A model generated the notes under the pieces. It had not been told where the DNA came from. It ran no database searches and was given only the letters and a program-made list of their open reading frames with translations. From Micromonospora haikouensis (GTDB taxonomy: Bacteria; Actinomycetota; Actinomycetes; Mycobacteriales; Micromonosporaceae), in NCBI RefSeq assembly GCF_900091595.1, contig NZ_FMCW01000005.1, positions 205,033 through 269,032 of the forward strand: a stretch of 64,000 bases of DNA, written 5' to 3'. Positions 18,562 through 25,637 of this stretch are shown here, piece after piece. The position numbers and the translations under genes were made by a program. Each line of letters opens with the position of its first letter. Positions within the stretch are counted from its first letter, which is position 1.

Positions 18562-19625
18562 TGGGAACCAAGCGTCACTTCAGGATCTGGCGGGGCGACG
18601 AGAGCGGCGGCGACCTGCAGGACTACCAGGTCGAGGTCAACGAGGGCGAGGTGGTCCTCGACGTCATCCACCGGCTCCAGGCCACCGACGCGCCGGACCT
18701 GGCCTGCCGGTGGAACTGCAAGGCCGGCAAGTGCGGCTCCTGCTCGATGGAGATCAACGGGATGCCCAAGCTGGGCTGCATGACCCGGATGTCGACGTTC
18801 GAGGAGGCCGAGACCGTCACGGTCACGCCGCTGCGCACGTTCCCGATCATCCGGGACCTGGTCACCGACGTCTCGTTCAACTACGAGAAGGCGCGGGAGA
18901 CCCCGGCGTTCGCGCCGCCGGCCGGGGTGGCCCCGGGCGAGTACCGGATGCAGCAGGTCGACGTCGAGCGCTCGCAGGAGTTCCGCAAGTGCATCGAGTG
19001 CTTCCTGTGCCAGAACGTCTGCCACGTGGTCCGCGACCACGAGGAGAACAAGCAGGCGTTCTCGGGTCCCCGGTTCTTCATCCGGGCCGCCGAGCTGGAC
19101 ATGCACCCGCTCGACGCGAAGACCGACCGCAAGGAGTACGCGCAGGCGGAGCAGGGCCTCGGCTTCTGCAACATCACCAAGTGCTGCACCGAGGTCTGCC
19201 CCGAGCACATCAAGATCACTGACAACGCGATCATCCCCATGAAGGAACGCGTGGTCGACCGCAGGTACGATCCCCTGGTATGGCTCGGTAGCAAGATCTT
19301 CCGGAGGGGTCAGGTGCCTCAGACCAGCGTGACCAGCGGCTCGCACAGCGGCGCCGTGCACTCCCACGCCGCCGCCGGCGGGGTCCACTCGCACGCGGGT
19401 GGCTCCCACGACCCGGCCGCCGAGGCGCAGGCCCAGGCCGGCGTCAACTGGCACCGCGAGGTGCCGAAGCCGACGGCCCCGGCCGTGGACGACAACGGCA
19501 AGCTGCCGCTGACGGAGCTCACCTTCGACCGGGCCGCCGCGCCGTCGCCGTTCGGCGACGACGTGCAGTTCCCGCTGCCCCCGGAGCACCTCAACTTCGC
19601 CCACCCGGAGCAGGACAAGCACTGA
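18561..19625 (+). CDS. sdhB: succinate dehydrogenase iron-sulfur subunit with His-rich tail
   Basis: The product is 354 residues. The 2Fe-2S ligands are Cys53, Cys58, Cys61 and Cys73. The second cluster region has Cys144, Cys147, Cys150 and Cys154 (CIECFLCQNVC), and the third has Cys203, Cys208/209 and Cys213. The core ends near residue 250, about where Sdh1-type subunits stop. A further ~100 residues follow, with a His/Ser/Gly-rich part (GAVHSHAAAGGVHSHAGGSH) and a Pro/Asp-rich end. The extension has no known Sdh role and may bind metal. The frame is clean, so it is not a frameshift. Confidence 0.92.
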   Translation: MGTKRHFRIWRGDESGGDLQDYQVEVNEGEVVLDVIHRLQATDAPDLACRWNCKAGKCGSCSMEINGMPKLGCMTRMSTFEEAETVTVTPLRTFPIIRDLVTDVSFNYEKARETPAFAPPAGVAPGEYRMQQVDVERSQEFRKCIECFLCQNVCHVVRDHEENKQAFSGPRFFIRAAELDMHPLDAKTDRKEYAQAEQGLGFCNITKCCTEVCPEHIKITDNAIIPMKERVVDRRYDPLVWLGSKIFRRGQVPQTSVTSGSHSGAVHSHAAAGGVHSHAGGSHDPAAEAQAQAGVNWHREVPKPTAPAVDDNGKLPLTELTFDRAAAPSPFGDDVQFPLPPEHLNFAHPEQDKH

Positions 19626-19728
19626 CGACGACAGCGACGGCGGGGGTTGGCGGCACAGGCCGCCGGCCCCCGTCGGCGTTTCCGCGGGCTGCTGCGCCTG
19701 CGGTCCAGTCGGCGGCTCGGGCGGCGGC
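19622..19728. other. short intergenic region with GGCGGCTCRG repeats
   Basis: About 100 bp between convergent sdhB and the Nudix gene. Near 19710-19750 it holds an imperfect direct repeat (CGGCGGCTCGGGCGGCGGCT, then again) that runs into the 3' end of the Nudix gene. No clear terminator hairpin with a T tract is seen. Confidence 0.45.
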
Positions 19729-20181
19729 TCAGTCGGCGGCTCGGGCGGCGGCGAGCAGGGGGCGCAGGGCGGCGACGATGGGGGCGTCGGCGGGCAGCCA
19801 GGTCACGGTGTCCAGCTCGGCCGCGGAGAGCCAGCGCAGCGCCGAGTGCTCCAGGGCCTTCGGCCGGTCGCCGTGCAGCAGGCGGGCCGCGTACACCTTC
19901 AGCACCGAACGGCCGTGGGCCATCCGCACGTTGCGGCCGACCCGGTCGCCGACCTCCACGCGTACGGCCAGTTCCTCGGCGCACTCGCGGACCAGCGCGG
20001 CGGTCTCGCTCTCGCCCGGCTCGACCTTGCCGCCGGGGAACTCCCACATGCCGGCCACCTCGGGCGGGGCCGACCGGGCGCAGGCGAGCACCCGCCCGTC
20101 CGCGATGATCGCCGCGCCGACGACCACCTTCGGATCCCGTCGCTCGGTCTGTCCGCTTTCGTTAGCCCGTTCGGTCCGCAC
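19729..20181 (-). CDS. mutT: Nudix hydrolase, MutT / 8-oxo-dGTP diphosphatase type
   Basis: The product is 150 residues. A complete Nudix box spans residues 51-73 (G-x5-E-x7-R-E-x2-E-E: G51, E57, R65, E66, E69, E70). The GMWEFPGGKVEPGE context is typical of MutT-type enzymes that clear 8-oxo-dGTP, or of closely related CTP-cleaving paralogues. The first ~15 residues (to about RRDPK) are not conserved, so a downstream start is possible. It faces sdhB convergently. Confidence 0.85.
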   Translation of the reverse strand: MRTERANESGQTERRDPKVVVGAAIIADGRVLACARSAPPEVAGMWEFPGGKVEPGESETAALVRECAEELAVRVEVGDRVGRNVRMAHGRSVLKVYAARLLHGDRPKALEHSALRWLSAAELDTVTWLPADAPIVAALRPLLAAARAAD

Positions 20182-20364
20182 GGGCTCCCAGCGTGCCAGA
20201 TCAATCGGCGGTTTGGGTACCGTGGCCGTCCGCTAGGCCAGTAGAAGTGGGAAGTGTGGGCGTGGACACACCCTCGGTCGGACGACAGACTGGGGTTACC
20301 GACTTAGACACGGGACGGCGACGATTTGGCCACAAGCCGGCAACGACGCCTGGGAGGTGCGGTG

Positions 20365-20673
20365 ATGCGGGTGCTGTTCAGGAGCCGGGCGAAGCACGAC
20401 TACCTGAGCGACGCACTCACCCTGCTGACCGGGTGGACCCGCGAGGGCGAGCAGATCCGGCGCACGCTGGTGATCGACGACACCCAGCACGCCGCGCTGA
20501 CCGAACGGGTCAAGGTGGTCGCCGACGCCCTGCACCTGCGCCCCGAGATCAGCCGCCGCGACGACCGGACGCAGATCCGGGTCGGGCACGGCGACGGCGC
20601 GCCGCTGAGCGAGGGCGAGGTCCTGCTGGCCGCCCGCATCGAGGACGCGTACCGCACCGTCACCGGCTCCTGA
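20365..20673 (+). CDS. pterin-4a-carbinolamine dehydratase-like protein lacking catalytic histidines
   Basis: The product is 102 residues. The order of motifs fits the PCD/DCoH fold: GWTREGEQIRRTLVI, then a helix ALTERVKVVADALHL, then RVGHGDGAPLSEGEVLLAARI. In active enzymes the helix is followed by a HH-P-(D/E) motif with a catalytic His pair; here that position reads HLRPEI, so the pair is lost. It may be a non-catalytic binding protein or have another activity. GGGAGGTG upstream of the ATG supports the chosen start over one 13 codons earlier. Confidence 0.65.
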   Translation: MRVLFRSRAKHDYLSDALTLLTGWTREGEQIRRTLVIDDTQHAALTERVKVVADALHLRPEISRRDDRTQIRVGHGDGAPLSEGEVLLAARIEDAYRTVTGS

Positions 20674-20711
20674 GCGGTCGCCTTTTTGGCGGGCCCACCT
20701 ACCGTGGGGTC

Positions 20712-21074
20712 ATGGCGAATGCGACATACGACCGCAAGGAGCAGTTCCAGCAGATCCAGAGCGGCCTGCTCACGGGTGAGCAGATCATCGCCGTCTACGA
20801 CGCCGTCGGCACCGGCACCGGGTTCATCGGCCTCACCGACCGGCGGGTGATCATCCAGGACCGCTCCTTCGTCGGCAAGCGGTACGCGATCACCAGCATC
20901 CCCTACTCGAAGATCACCAGCGTGAGCGTGGTGAGCAACAAGTCCTGGGGCGGGGAGTTCTTCTCCACCGGCTCGATCGCCATCCACGTCGGCACGCACA
21001 CGTACGAGGTCGAGTTCCGGGGCGCGCAGAAGAGCCACCACGTGCACAACGTGATCCTGCACTACATCTCCTGA
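20712..21074 (+). CDS. bacterial PH-domain protein
   Basis: The product is 120 residues. The sequence GTGFIGLTDRRVIIQDRSF (first strand, turn and 'T..R.i' pattern) and IPYSKITSVSVV are typical of bacterial PH-like domains found in stress-linked cytoplasmic proteins. There is no signal or membrane segment. Function unknown, perhaps lipid or protein binding. The start is supported by TACCGT six bases upstream (20700-20705), consistent with a leaderless transcript. The longer upstream open frame is not protein-like. Confidence 0.75.
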   Translation: MANATYDRKEQFQQIQSGLLTGEQIIAVYDAVGTGTGFIGLTDRRVIIQDRSFVGKRYAITSIPYSKITSVSVVSNKSWGGEFFSTGSIAIHVGTHTYEVEFRGAQKSHHVHNVILHYIS

Positions 21075-21104
21075 CCGGGCCCGAGGCGCGGAGCGGGGCG
21101 CGGC

Positions 21105-21151
21105 GATCTTGGTACGAAACGGCCCCCGAGGGGCCGGAACTCACCAGGATC
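21105..21151. terminator. GATC-bounded hairpin A
   Basis: Palindromic segment running GATCTTGGT ... ACCAGGATC around a central GGCCCCCGAGGGGCC. It follows the PH-domain gene stop by 30 bp, so it may act as a terminator. It shares its ends, centre and flanking CTGC with the hairpin at 21488, showing a repeat family. Confidence 0.7.
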
Positions 21152-21198
21152 TGCCCGACCCCTGCCCCGGGCTCGACCCGGTGGCCTACCGTGAGGAC

Positions 21199-21411
21199 AT
21201 GACGACGCTGGTGATTGTCCTCGGGTCGACCCTGGCGCTGATCGTGGGCGCGTTCCTGGTGGTCGCCTGGCGCGACCGGCGGCGGCAGTCGTCGCCGGAG
21301 GACTCGGCGGCGGCCCGCGAGGCGGCCGGCACCCAGCAGCGCTACGCCGCCGAGCGGCACGGCCGCCAGGGCGACGTGTGGCGCAACGGCCAGTCGCAGG
21401 GCTCCCCCTGA
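21199..21411 (+). CDS. small single-pass membrane protein
   Basis: The product is 70 residues. An N-terminal membrane helix (TLVIVLGSTLALIVGAFLVV) is followed by a basic and polar cytoplasmic tail (WRDRRRQSSPEDS...). The start ATG has TACCGT six bases upstream (21187-21192), like the PH-domain gene. Hairpins of one family flank it on both sides. Function unknown. Confidence 0.65.
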   Translation: MTTLVIVLGSTLALIVGAFLVVAWRDRRRQSSPEDSAAAREAAGTQQRYAAERHGRQGDVWRNGQSQGSP

Positions 21412-21487
21412 CCCCCGCACCCCGCCTGCCCCTCCGCCCCCGCACCGTCCCCCGCCCGCCTCCGGCGCCCGCGGGCCGCCAGGCGCG

Positions 21488-21535
21488 GATCTTGGAAGGA
21501 AAGGGCCCCTGGAGGGGCCGAAATCTTCCATGATC
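21488..21535. terminator. GATC-bounded hairpin B
   Basis: Runs GATCTTGGAAG ... CTTCCATGATC with a central GGGCCCCTGGAGGGGCC. It is the second member of the family seen at 21105. It lies 77 bp after the small membrane gene and 17 bp before the convergent gene end, so it may end both transcripts. Confidence 0.7.
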
Positions 21536-21551
21536 TGCGGGGGTGGCGACA

Positions 21552-21809
21552 TCAGCGGGTGGGGCGGCGGGCGCAGGGGCCGTCGTGGTCGGCGCGGAGC
21601 AGGCAGCGCCGGCCGCCGGGCAGCCGCAGGTCGCAGAAGACCCGATGCCGTACGCCCTGCTCGTCCTCCGCCGACACCGTGGTCTCCCCCGGGTCGGCGC
21701 AGGAAAGCACGCCCGCCCAGCGGGCCACCACCCGGGCGAGACGCACCGCTCCGGCCAGGTCGACGGCGAGCACAGGCAGGTGGATCACGTACCGCCCCCG
21801 GGCCGCCAT
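21552..21809 (-). CDS. small conserved protein of the DivIVA/GntR module, unknown function
   Basis: The product is 85 residues starting MAARGRYVIHLPVLAVDLAG. It contains two cysteines (VLSCADPGE, VFCDLRLPGG) and an H-D-G-x-C motif near the end (LRADHDGPCARR) that could bind a metal. No known domain. The ATG shares one base with the stop of the DivIVA-domain gene (TGATG at 21807-21811), so the two are coupled. Confidence 0.6.
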   Translation of the reverse strand: MAARGRYVIHLPVLAVDLAGAVRLARVVARWAGVLSCADPGETTVSAEDEQGVRHRVFCDLRLPGGRRCLLRADHDGPCARRPTR

Positions 21810-22129
21810 CAGCGTCGGCCCGCGTTGGGTCGGCGGGCGCGCTCGGCCCGCAGGCGGCGCACCTCGCCGCCGAGCCGCGCCGCCTCCAGCCGGGCCGCCC
21901 GCAGCGCCTCGTGCTGGGCGGTCAGCTCGGTGGCCAGCCGGTCCAGGAAGGCCCGCACCTCCCCCGGGTCCAGGCCGCGTCGCCCGAACCGGGCCGCCCG
22001 GAACCGCTGCGTGCGCACCGGCCAGGGCTGCATCGACACGTACGCCGAGAGGCGCGGGCCGGGCGCGGCCCCGAACCTCCGCGACGCCCACCCGGCACCA
22101 CCGCCCCACCTGAAGAACCCACCCACCAT
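21809..22129 (-). CDS. DivIVA-domain protein
   Basis: The product is 106 residues. RFRAARFGRRGLDPGEVRAF continues into LDRLATEL, matching the DivIVA N-terminal signature (F....G(Y/L)dp.eVd.FLd). A charged coiled-coil stretch follows (about residues 60-100). It is much shorter than Wag31/DivIVA, so it is a small relative and not the polar growth determinant. It is divergent from a GntR regulator and coupled to the 85-residue protein; such trios are common as accessory modules in actinomycetes. Confidence 0.7.
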   Translation of the reverse strand: MVGGFFRWGGGAGWASRRFGAAPGPRLSAYVSMQPWPVRTQRFRAARFGRRGLDPGEVRAFLDRLATELTAQHEALRAARLEAARLGGEVRRLRAERARRPNAGRR

Positions 22130-22276
22130 CGCCCCACTCCTTCGCCTGACCACTCCGGGGTTTCCGTCCCAACTGGGAGAGCAACTGAAACCATAGCCAT
22201 GCGGCCTTATGGCCACAAGGGCTTGTTGGCATATAGCCAAGAGGAGTCCCGCCCACGAGGCCACCACGCTGATGAC
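22130..22276. promoter_or_regulatory. divergent promoter region with two inverted repeats
   Basis: This 147-bp region is markedly AT-richer than its surroundings. It holds GCCATGCGGCCTTATGGC (arms GCCAT/ATGGC, about 22197-22214) and TTGGCATATAGCCAA (arms TTGGC/GCCAA, about 22227-22241). Both are reasonable operators for the adjacent GntR regulator, which probably controls itself and the divergent DivIVA pair. Confidence 0.5.
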
Positions 22277-22690
22277 ATGACCATCGATCCGCGCTCCCAC
22301 ACGCCCGTCTACGTGCAGCTCGCCGACCTGCTGCGCGAGCGGATCGAGGCTGGCGATCTCCCAGCGGGCGCAGCCGTCGGCAGCGAGACGCAGCTGATGC
22401 AGGAGCACGGCATCGGGCGGGACGCCGTCCGGATGGCGATCTCGATCCTGCGCTCGGAGGGGTTGGTCACCACCAACCGCGGCCGGGGCACCATCGTTAG
22501 GGAGCCTCTGCAGAAGCGGGTGGTGGAGTTGCCGGAGGGCACCACCATCCGGGCGCGCATGCCGACCGCGAACGAGCGCCGGGCCATGCATCTCGACGAG
22601 GGTGTGCCGGTCTTCGAGCTGCACGGCCTTGAGGGCGGCGTACAGGTCCTGCCCAGCGACGAAGTGGAGCTGTTCTACCCGCCGGCCTGA
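22277..22690 (+). CDS. GntR-family transcriptional regulator
   Basis: The product is 137 residues. The N-terminal winged helix is typical (PVYVQLADLLRERIEAGDLP, then QEHGIGRDAVRMAISILR and GLVTTNRGRGTIV). Only a short C-terminal part follows (~65 residues), so the UTRA ligand domain of HutC-type regulators is missing or reduced. It is probably an autoregulator of the divergent module. The ATG is chosen where domain similarity begins; the frame is open far upstream without coding character. Confidence 0.8.
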   Translation: MTIDPRSHTPVYVQLADLLRERIEAGDLPAGAAVGSETQLMQEHGIGRDAVRMAISILRSEGLVTTNRGRGTIVREPLQKRVVELPEGTTIRARMPTANERRAMHLDEGVPVFELHGLEGGVQVLPSDEVELFYPPA

Positions 22691-22715
22691 GGGTCCCGAA
22701 GGCGCTTGATCCACA

Positions 22716-22774
22716 CCATGTCGGGGACATGGTCCGGTCGGGGGCCGGTTGATACCGCCATGTCGGCGACATGG
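22716..22774. promoter_or_regulatory. paired 17-bp dyads, operator-like
   Basis: Two near-identical palindromes lie 42 bp apart (start to start): CCATGTCGGGGACATGG (22716-22732) and CCATGTCGGCGACATGG (22758-22774). They sit between the GntR gene stop and the start of the SanA-like gene at 22814. Spacing of about four helical turns suits side-by-side dimers on one DNA face. The regulator is not known. Confidence 0.6.
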
Positions 22775-22813
22775 AGTCGATCAAAGCTGAGTTGATCAGG
22801 AATACTCGGCGGT

Positions 22814-23533
22814 ATGCGGCGTCGACTGTCCACCATGATCGGCAGGCTGCGAACGGCCGGCGGCACGCGTCGGCGCTGGCTGCGCCGCGCCGCCGTCGCG
22901 GGCGTCGTCGGGGCGGCACTGCTGACGGGCGGCACCGTGGCCAGCGTGACGTGGATCCGCGACGGCGCGCAGGGGCACGTCTTCGCCGAGGCGGACGTCC
23001 CGGAGGCCCCCGTCGCGCTGGTGCTCGGCACGAAGGTGCACCCGGACGGGACGCCGTCGCCGTTCCTCACCGCCCGGCTGGAGATCGCCCGGCGGCTGTT
23101 CGTCGCCGGGAAGGTCCGCGCCGTCCTGGTCTCCGGCGACAACATGAACGCCGACTACGACGAGCCGACCGCGATGCGGCGCTGGCTGCTCGACAACGGG
23201 GTGCCGGCCGAGAAGATCGTGCTGGACTACGCGGGCTTCGACACGTACGACTCGTGCGCCCGCGCGAAGCGGATCTTCGGGGTGGAGCGGGCCACGGTGG
23301 TGACGCAGTCCTTCCACCTGCCCCGCGCCGTGGCGGTGTGCCGGCGGCTCGGCGTCGACGCCAGCGGGGTGGGCGACGAGACCGCCCGCGCGTACGCCAG
23401 GACGTGGCAGATCAGCTCCACCCGGGAGTACGGGGCCTGCGTGAAGGCCGCCGTCGACCTGCTCTCCGGCCGCGACCCCGCGCACCTCGGCCGCCGCGAG
23501 ACCGGCGTCGACGACGCCCTGCGCAGCGCCTGA
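22814..23533 (+). CDS. SanA/YdcF-like (DUF218) membrane protein
   Basis: The product is 239 residues. One N-terminal membrane helix (about 25-48) is followed by a DUF218 domain: PVALVLGTKVHPDGTPSPFL, VLVSGDN, EPTAMRRWL, FDTYDSCARAK and VTQSFHLPRAV are all family landmarks. E. coli SanA and ElyC of this family affect envelope integrity and vancomycin resistance; the molecular reaction is unsettled. The paired dyads upstream suggest specific regulation. Confidence 0.82.
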   Translation: MRRRLSTMIGRLRTAGGTRRRWLRRAAVAGVVGAALLTGGTVASVTWIRDGAQGHVFAEADVPEAPVALVLGTKVHPDGTPSPFLTARLEIARRLFVAGKVRAVLVSGDNMNADYDEPTAMRRWLLDNGVPAEKIVLDYAGFDTYDSCARAKRIFGVERATVVTQSFHLPRAVAVCRRLGVDASGVGDETARAYARTWQISSTREYGACVKAAVDLLSGRDPAHLGRRETGVDDALRSA

Positions 23534-23543
23534 GCCGGACTCG

Positions 23544-24446
23544 CTAGCCGGCGGGCAGCCGGGCGTCCAGCCAGCTCAGCAGGGCGGCCGTGTACTGCGG
23601 GCTGATGCTGTCGAGGCTCGTGCCCTCGCCGAGGGTCGGGTAGTGGTCGCAGCCGTCCAGCCGGCAGACGGTGGGCGGATCGGCCGCCCCGGCGGTGGCG
23701 CGCCGCCAGGCGGCGACGCTGTCGTCGATGGGGATCCACGCGTCGGTCACGCCGTAGAACAGCAGCACGGGGCAGCCCACCCGGGCGAACACCGGGACCG
23801 GGTCGAAGTCCATGTCGCGCCAGGTGCCCGGCTGGTCGGGCAGCGCGCGCGGCAGGTAGACCAGCGGAAACCAGGGGCGGGCGGCGACAGCGTCCACGGC
23901 CGCCTGCGCCCTCGCGCGATCGAGGTCGCCCCGCAGGTACGCCTCCGTCGCGGCCCGCACCCGTCCCAGCTCGGCCAGGTCGTCGTCGCCGTACCCGTTG
24001 CGGCGCAGCTGCTCGGCGGTGCCGTAGCGCATTTGGACGGCGGGGCTGACCCCGCTGCCGGAGACGAGCACGAGGAAGGCGACCCGGTCGGGCCGGAGCC
24101 CGGCGGCCAGCGGGGCGGCCCAGGCGCCCTGGCTCAGCCCCCACAGCCCGACCGGCACGTCGCCGACGTGGCGGCGCAGCACGTCGACCGCCGCGATCGC
24201 GTCGGCGGCCTGGTCGGCCAGGGGCACGTCGTGGCCGTCGACGCGGGGCCGGCGGTCGAAGCGCAGCACCGCGACCCCGGCGCCGGGCAGCAGCTGGGCC
24301 AGGTGTTCGTAGCAGAAGTGCGACCGGTGCCCCGCCTCGGCCGCGTGCAGCACGACCAGCCCGCCCCGCACCGGGCCGGTCGGCAGGCTCAGCGTGGCCG
24401 GCAACCGCGTGCCGGCGACGTCGACGCTCAACTCCACACGCGACAC
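23544..24446 (-). CDS. alpha/beta hydrolase
   Basis: The product is 300 residues from GTG 24446 (a second GTG lies at 24437). The nucleophile elbow is GLSQGA near residue 100, the acid is in YGVTDAWIPI and the His in GCDHYP. The fold resembles acyl-esterase/dienelactone-hydrolase relatives; the substrate is unknown. The open frame continues upstream without a stop, through a hairpin into the glyoxalase gene, because of a frameshift there. A fused product starting at 24917 is therefore possible. Confidence 0.78.
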   Translation of the reverse strand: MSRVELSVDVAGTRLPATLSLPTGPVRGGLVVLHAAEAGHRSHFCYEHLAQLLPGAGVAVLRFDRRPRVDGHDVPLADQAADAIAAVDVLRRHVGDVPVGLWGLSQGAWAAPLAAGLRPDRVAFLVLVSGSGVSPAVQMRYGTAEQLRRNGYGDDDLAELGRVRAATEAYLRGDLDRARAQAAVDAVAARPWFPLVYLPRALPDQPGTWRDMDFDPVPVFARVGCPVLLFYGVTDAWIPIDDSVAAWRRATAGAADPPTVCRLDGCDHYPTLGEGTSLDSISPQYTAALLSWLDARLPAG

Positions 24447-24502
24447 CCCATCACGCCGGCCCGGCCCGCGCTGCCCCGCCCCGGCACCCCGGCGTTTCCC
24501 GA

Positions 24503-24558
24503 CCTTGGACGGTTGGCGTCGGCTGGTGACAGTCGGCTGGTGACGACAACCGTCCAGG
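24503..24558. repeat. hairpin with internal tandem repeat
   Basis: Arms CCTTGGACGGTTG (left) and CAACCGTCCAGG (right) enclose a loop in which GTCGGCTGGTGAC occurs twice in tandem. It lies between the glyoxalase remnant and the hydrolase. It may be a terminator, and resembles the CTTGG-ended hairpins at 21105 and 21488. Confidence 0.55.
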
Positions 24559-24571
24559 AATGCGGGCCGGA

Positions 24572-24917
24572 TCAGGCGGGGACGGTGCCGACCCGGATGC
24601 GGTTGCCGTCGGGGTCGGTTAGCTGGAACTCGCGGCCCCAGTCCCGCTCCGCGACCTCGACGCCGCCGCAGGCCGCCGCAGGCCGCCGCGACCGCGTCGA
24701 CGTCGTCGACGTACAGGTAGAGCGAGGTGCCCGGCCGGGCGTCCCCCGCGTGCTCCGACAGGTGCACCTCGATGCCGCCCCGCGCGATGCTCACGTATCT
24801 CGGCAGCTCCGGCGCGAACCGGTGCTCCCACTGCCTGCGGAAGCCGAGCCGGGCATACCAGCCGGCGGTGGCCTCCGCGTCCGCGACCCGCAGCACGGGT
24901 GCCAGTCGTTCCGTCAT
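24572..24917 (-). pseudogene. glyoxalase/bleomycin-resistance-type protein, frameshifted by a 10-bp duplication
   Basis: The first ~70 codons from ATG 24917 encode a clear vicinal-oxygen-chelate domain (LRVADAEATAGWYARLGFRR, then RGGIEVHLSEH and YLYVDDVDAV). At 24663-24682 the 10-mer CCGCCGCAGG is present twice in tandem. Removing one copy restores the reading frame into VEVAERDWGREFQLTDPDGN and a TGA at 24572, exactly the family's C-terminus, for 111 residues. As it stands, the frame instead runs on into the alpha/beta hydrolase gene. It could be a true mutation, slipped-strand phase variation or a sequencing error. Confidence 0.85.
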
Positions 24918-24957
24918 CCGCACAGTGTGCACGCAGAGACCGACAGCCGACGGGGGC

Positions 24958-25584
24958 TCAGGAGACGTCGCTGAAGCGCCGCAGGGTCCAGCGGGGCGGC
25001 GGCCAGCCGGTGGGATCGCCGTCGGTGGTCCACTCGGTGATCGAGGCCGGCGCCACCTCCATGTCGAACGCCCGGAACAGCGGCTGCGCGGCGAGCGCGT
25101 GGAAGGACGCCTCGACCGTCTCGGTGTGCCCGACCAGCACGGCCGTGCCACCCCAGTGCCGGTGCGCGATGTCCATGATCGCGCGGCTGACGCGGACGAC
25201 CAGCTCGGCCCAGCTCTCGTTGCCCTCCTCGAACGGCCGGAACACCCCGCCGCCCTCCACGGCGTGTTCGGTCTGGAACTGGGCGGTGGGCAGCCCGTCG
25301 GCGTACGGCGGGGTGTGCCAGGCGCAGAGCCCGCAGTCGGGCACCGGGCTGACGCCCAGCGCCTCGGCGATGGGCCACGCGGTCTCCACCGTCCGGCGCA
25401 GCACCGACGAGTAGACCGCCACCGGACCGGCGACGGCGAGTTCGTCGCGCAGTCGGTCGGCCAGCCGGCGCGCCTGCTGGTGTCCAGAGTCGGTCAGTCC
25501 CCGGCAGCCACCGGGGCCGCCCACGACATCCTCGACCTTGTGCACCGACTCGCCGTGCCGGACGAAGAGGAGCCGAGTTCGCAT
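24958..25584 (-). CDS. histidine phosphatase superfamily protein
   Basis: The product is 208 residues. The phospho-acceptor motif is R9-H10-G11-E12 (LLFVRHGES). The later catalytic residues are seen in YSSVLRRTVETA, FEEGNESW and LVGHTETV. It belongs to the broad phosphoglycerate-mutase-like branch and probably hydrolyses a small phosphate ester. The specific substrate is not evident. It stops 41 bp from the glyoxalase start. Confidence 0.82.
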   Translation of the reverse strand: MRTRLLFVRHGESVHKVEDVVGGPGGCRGLTDSGHQQARRLADRLRDELAVAGPVAVYSSVLRRTVETAWPIAEALGVSPVPDCGLCAWHTPPYADGLPTAQFQTEHAVEGGGVFRPFEEGNESWAELVVRVSRAIMDIAHRHWGGTAVLVGHTETVEASFHALAAQPLFRAFDMEVAPASITEWTTDGDPTGWPPPRWTLRRFSDVS

Positions 25585-25637
25585 CAGGACATCATGTCCT
25601 GCGTCGGGGCACCCTGTCGATCAAGCAGCGGCAACGT

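Noticed and set aside
20193..20711. N-terminal extension of the PH-domain gene
   Set aside because: The segment overlaps the PCD-like gene in another frame and has no protein-like character; ATG 20712 has a promoter-like hexamer at the right distance.
21530..22276. N-terminal extension of the GntR gene
   Set aside because: Lies antisense to the DivIVA pair; winged-helix similarity begins at ATG 22277.
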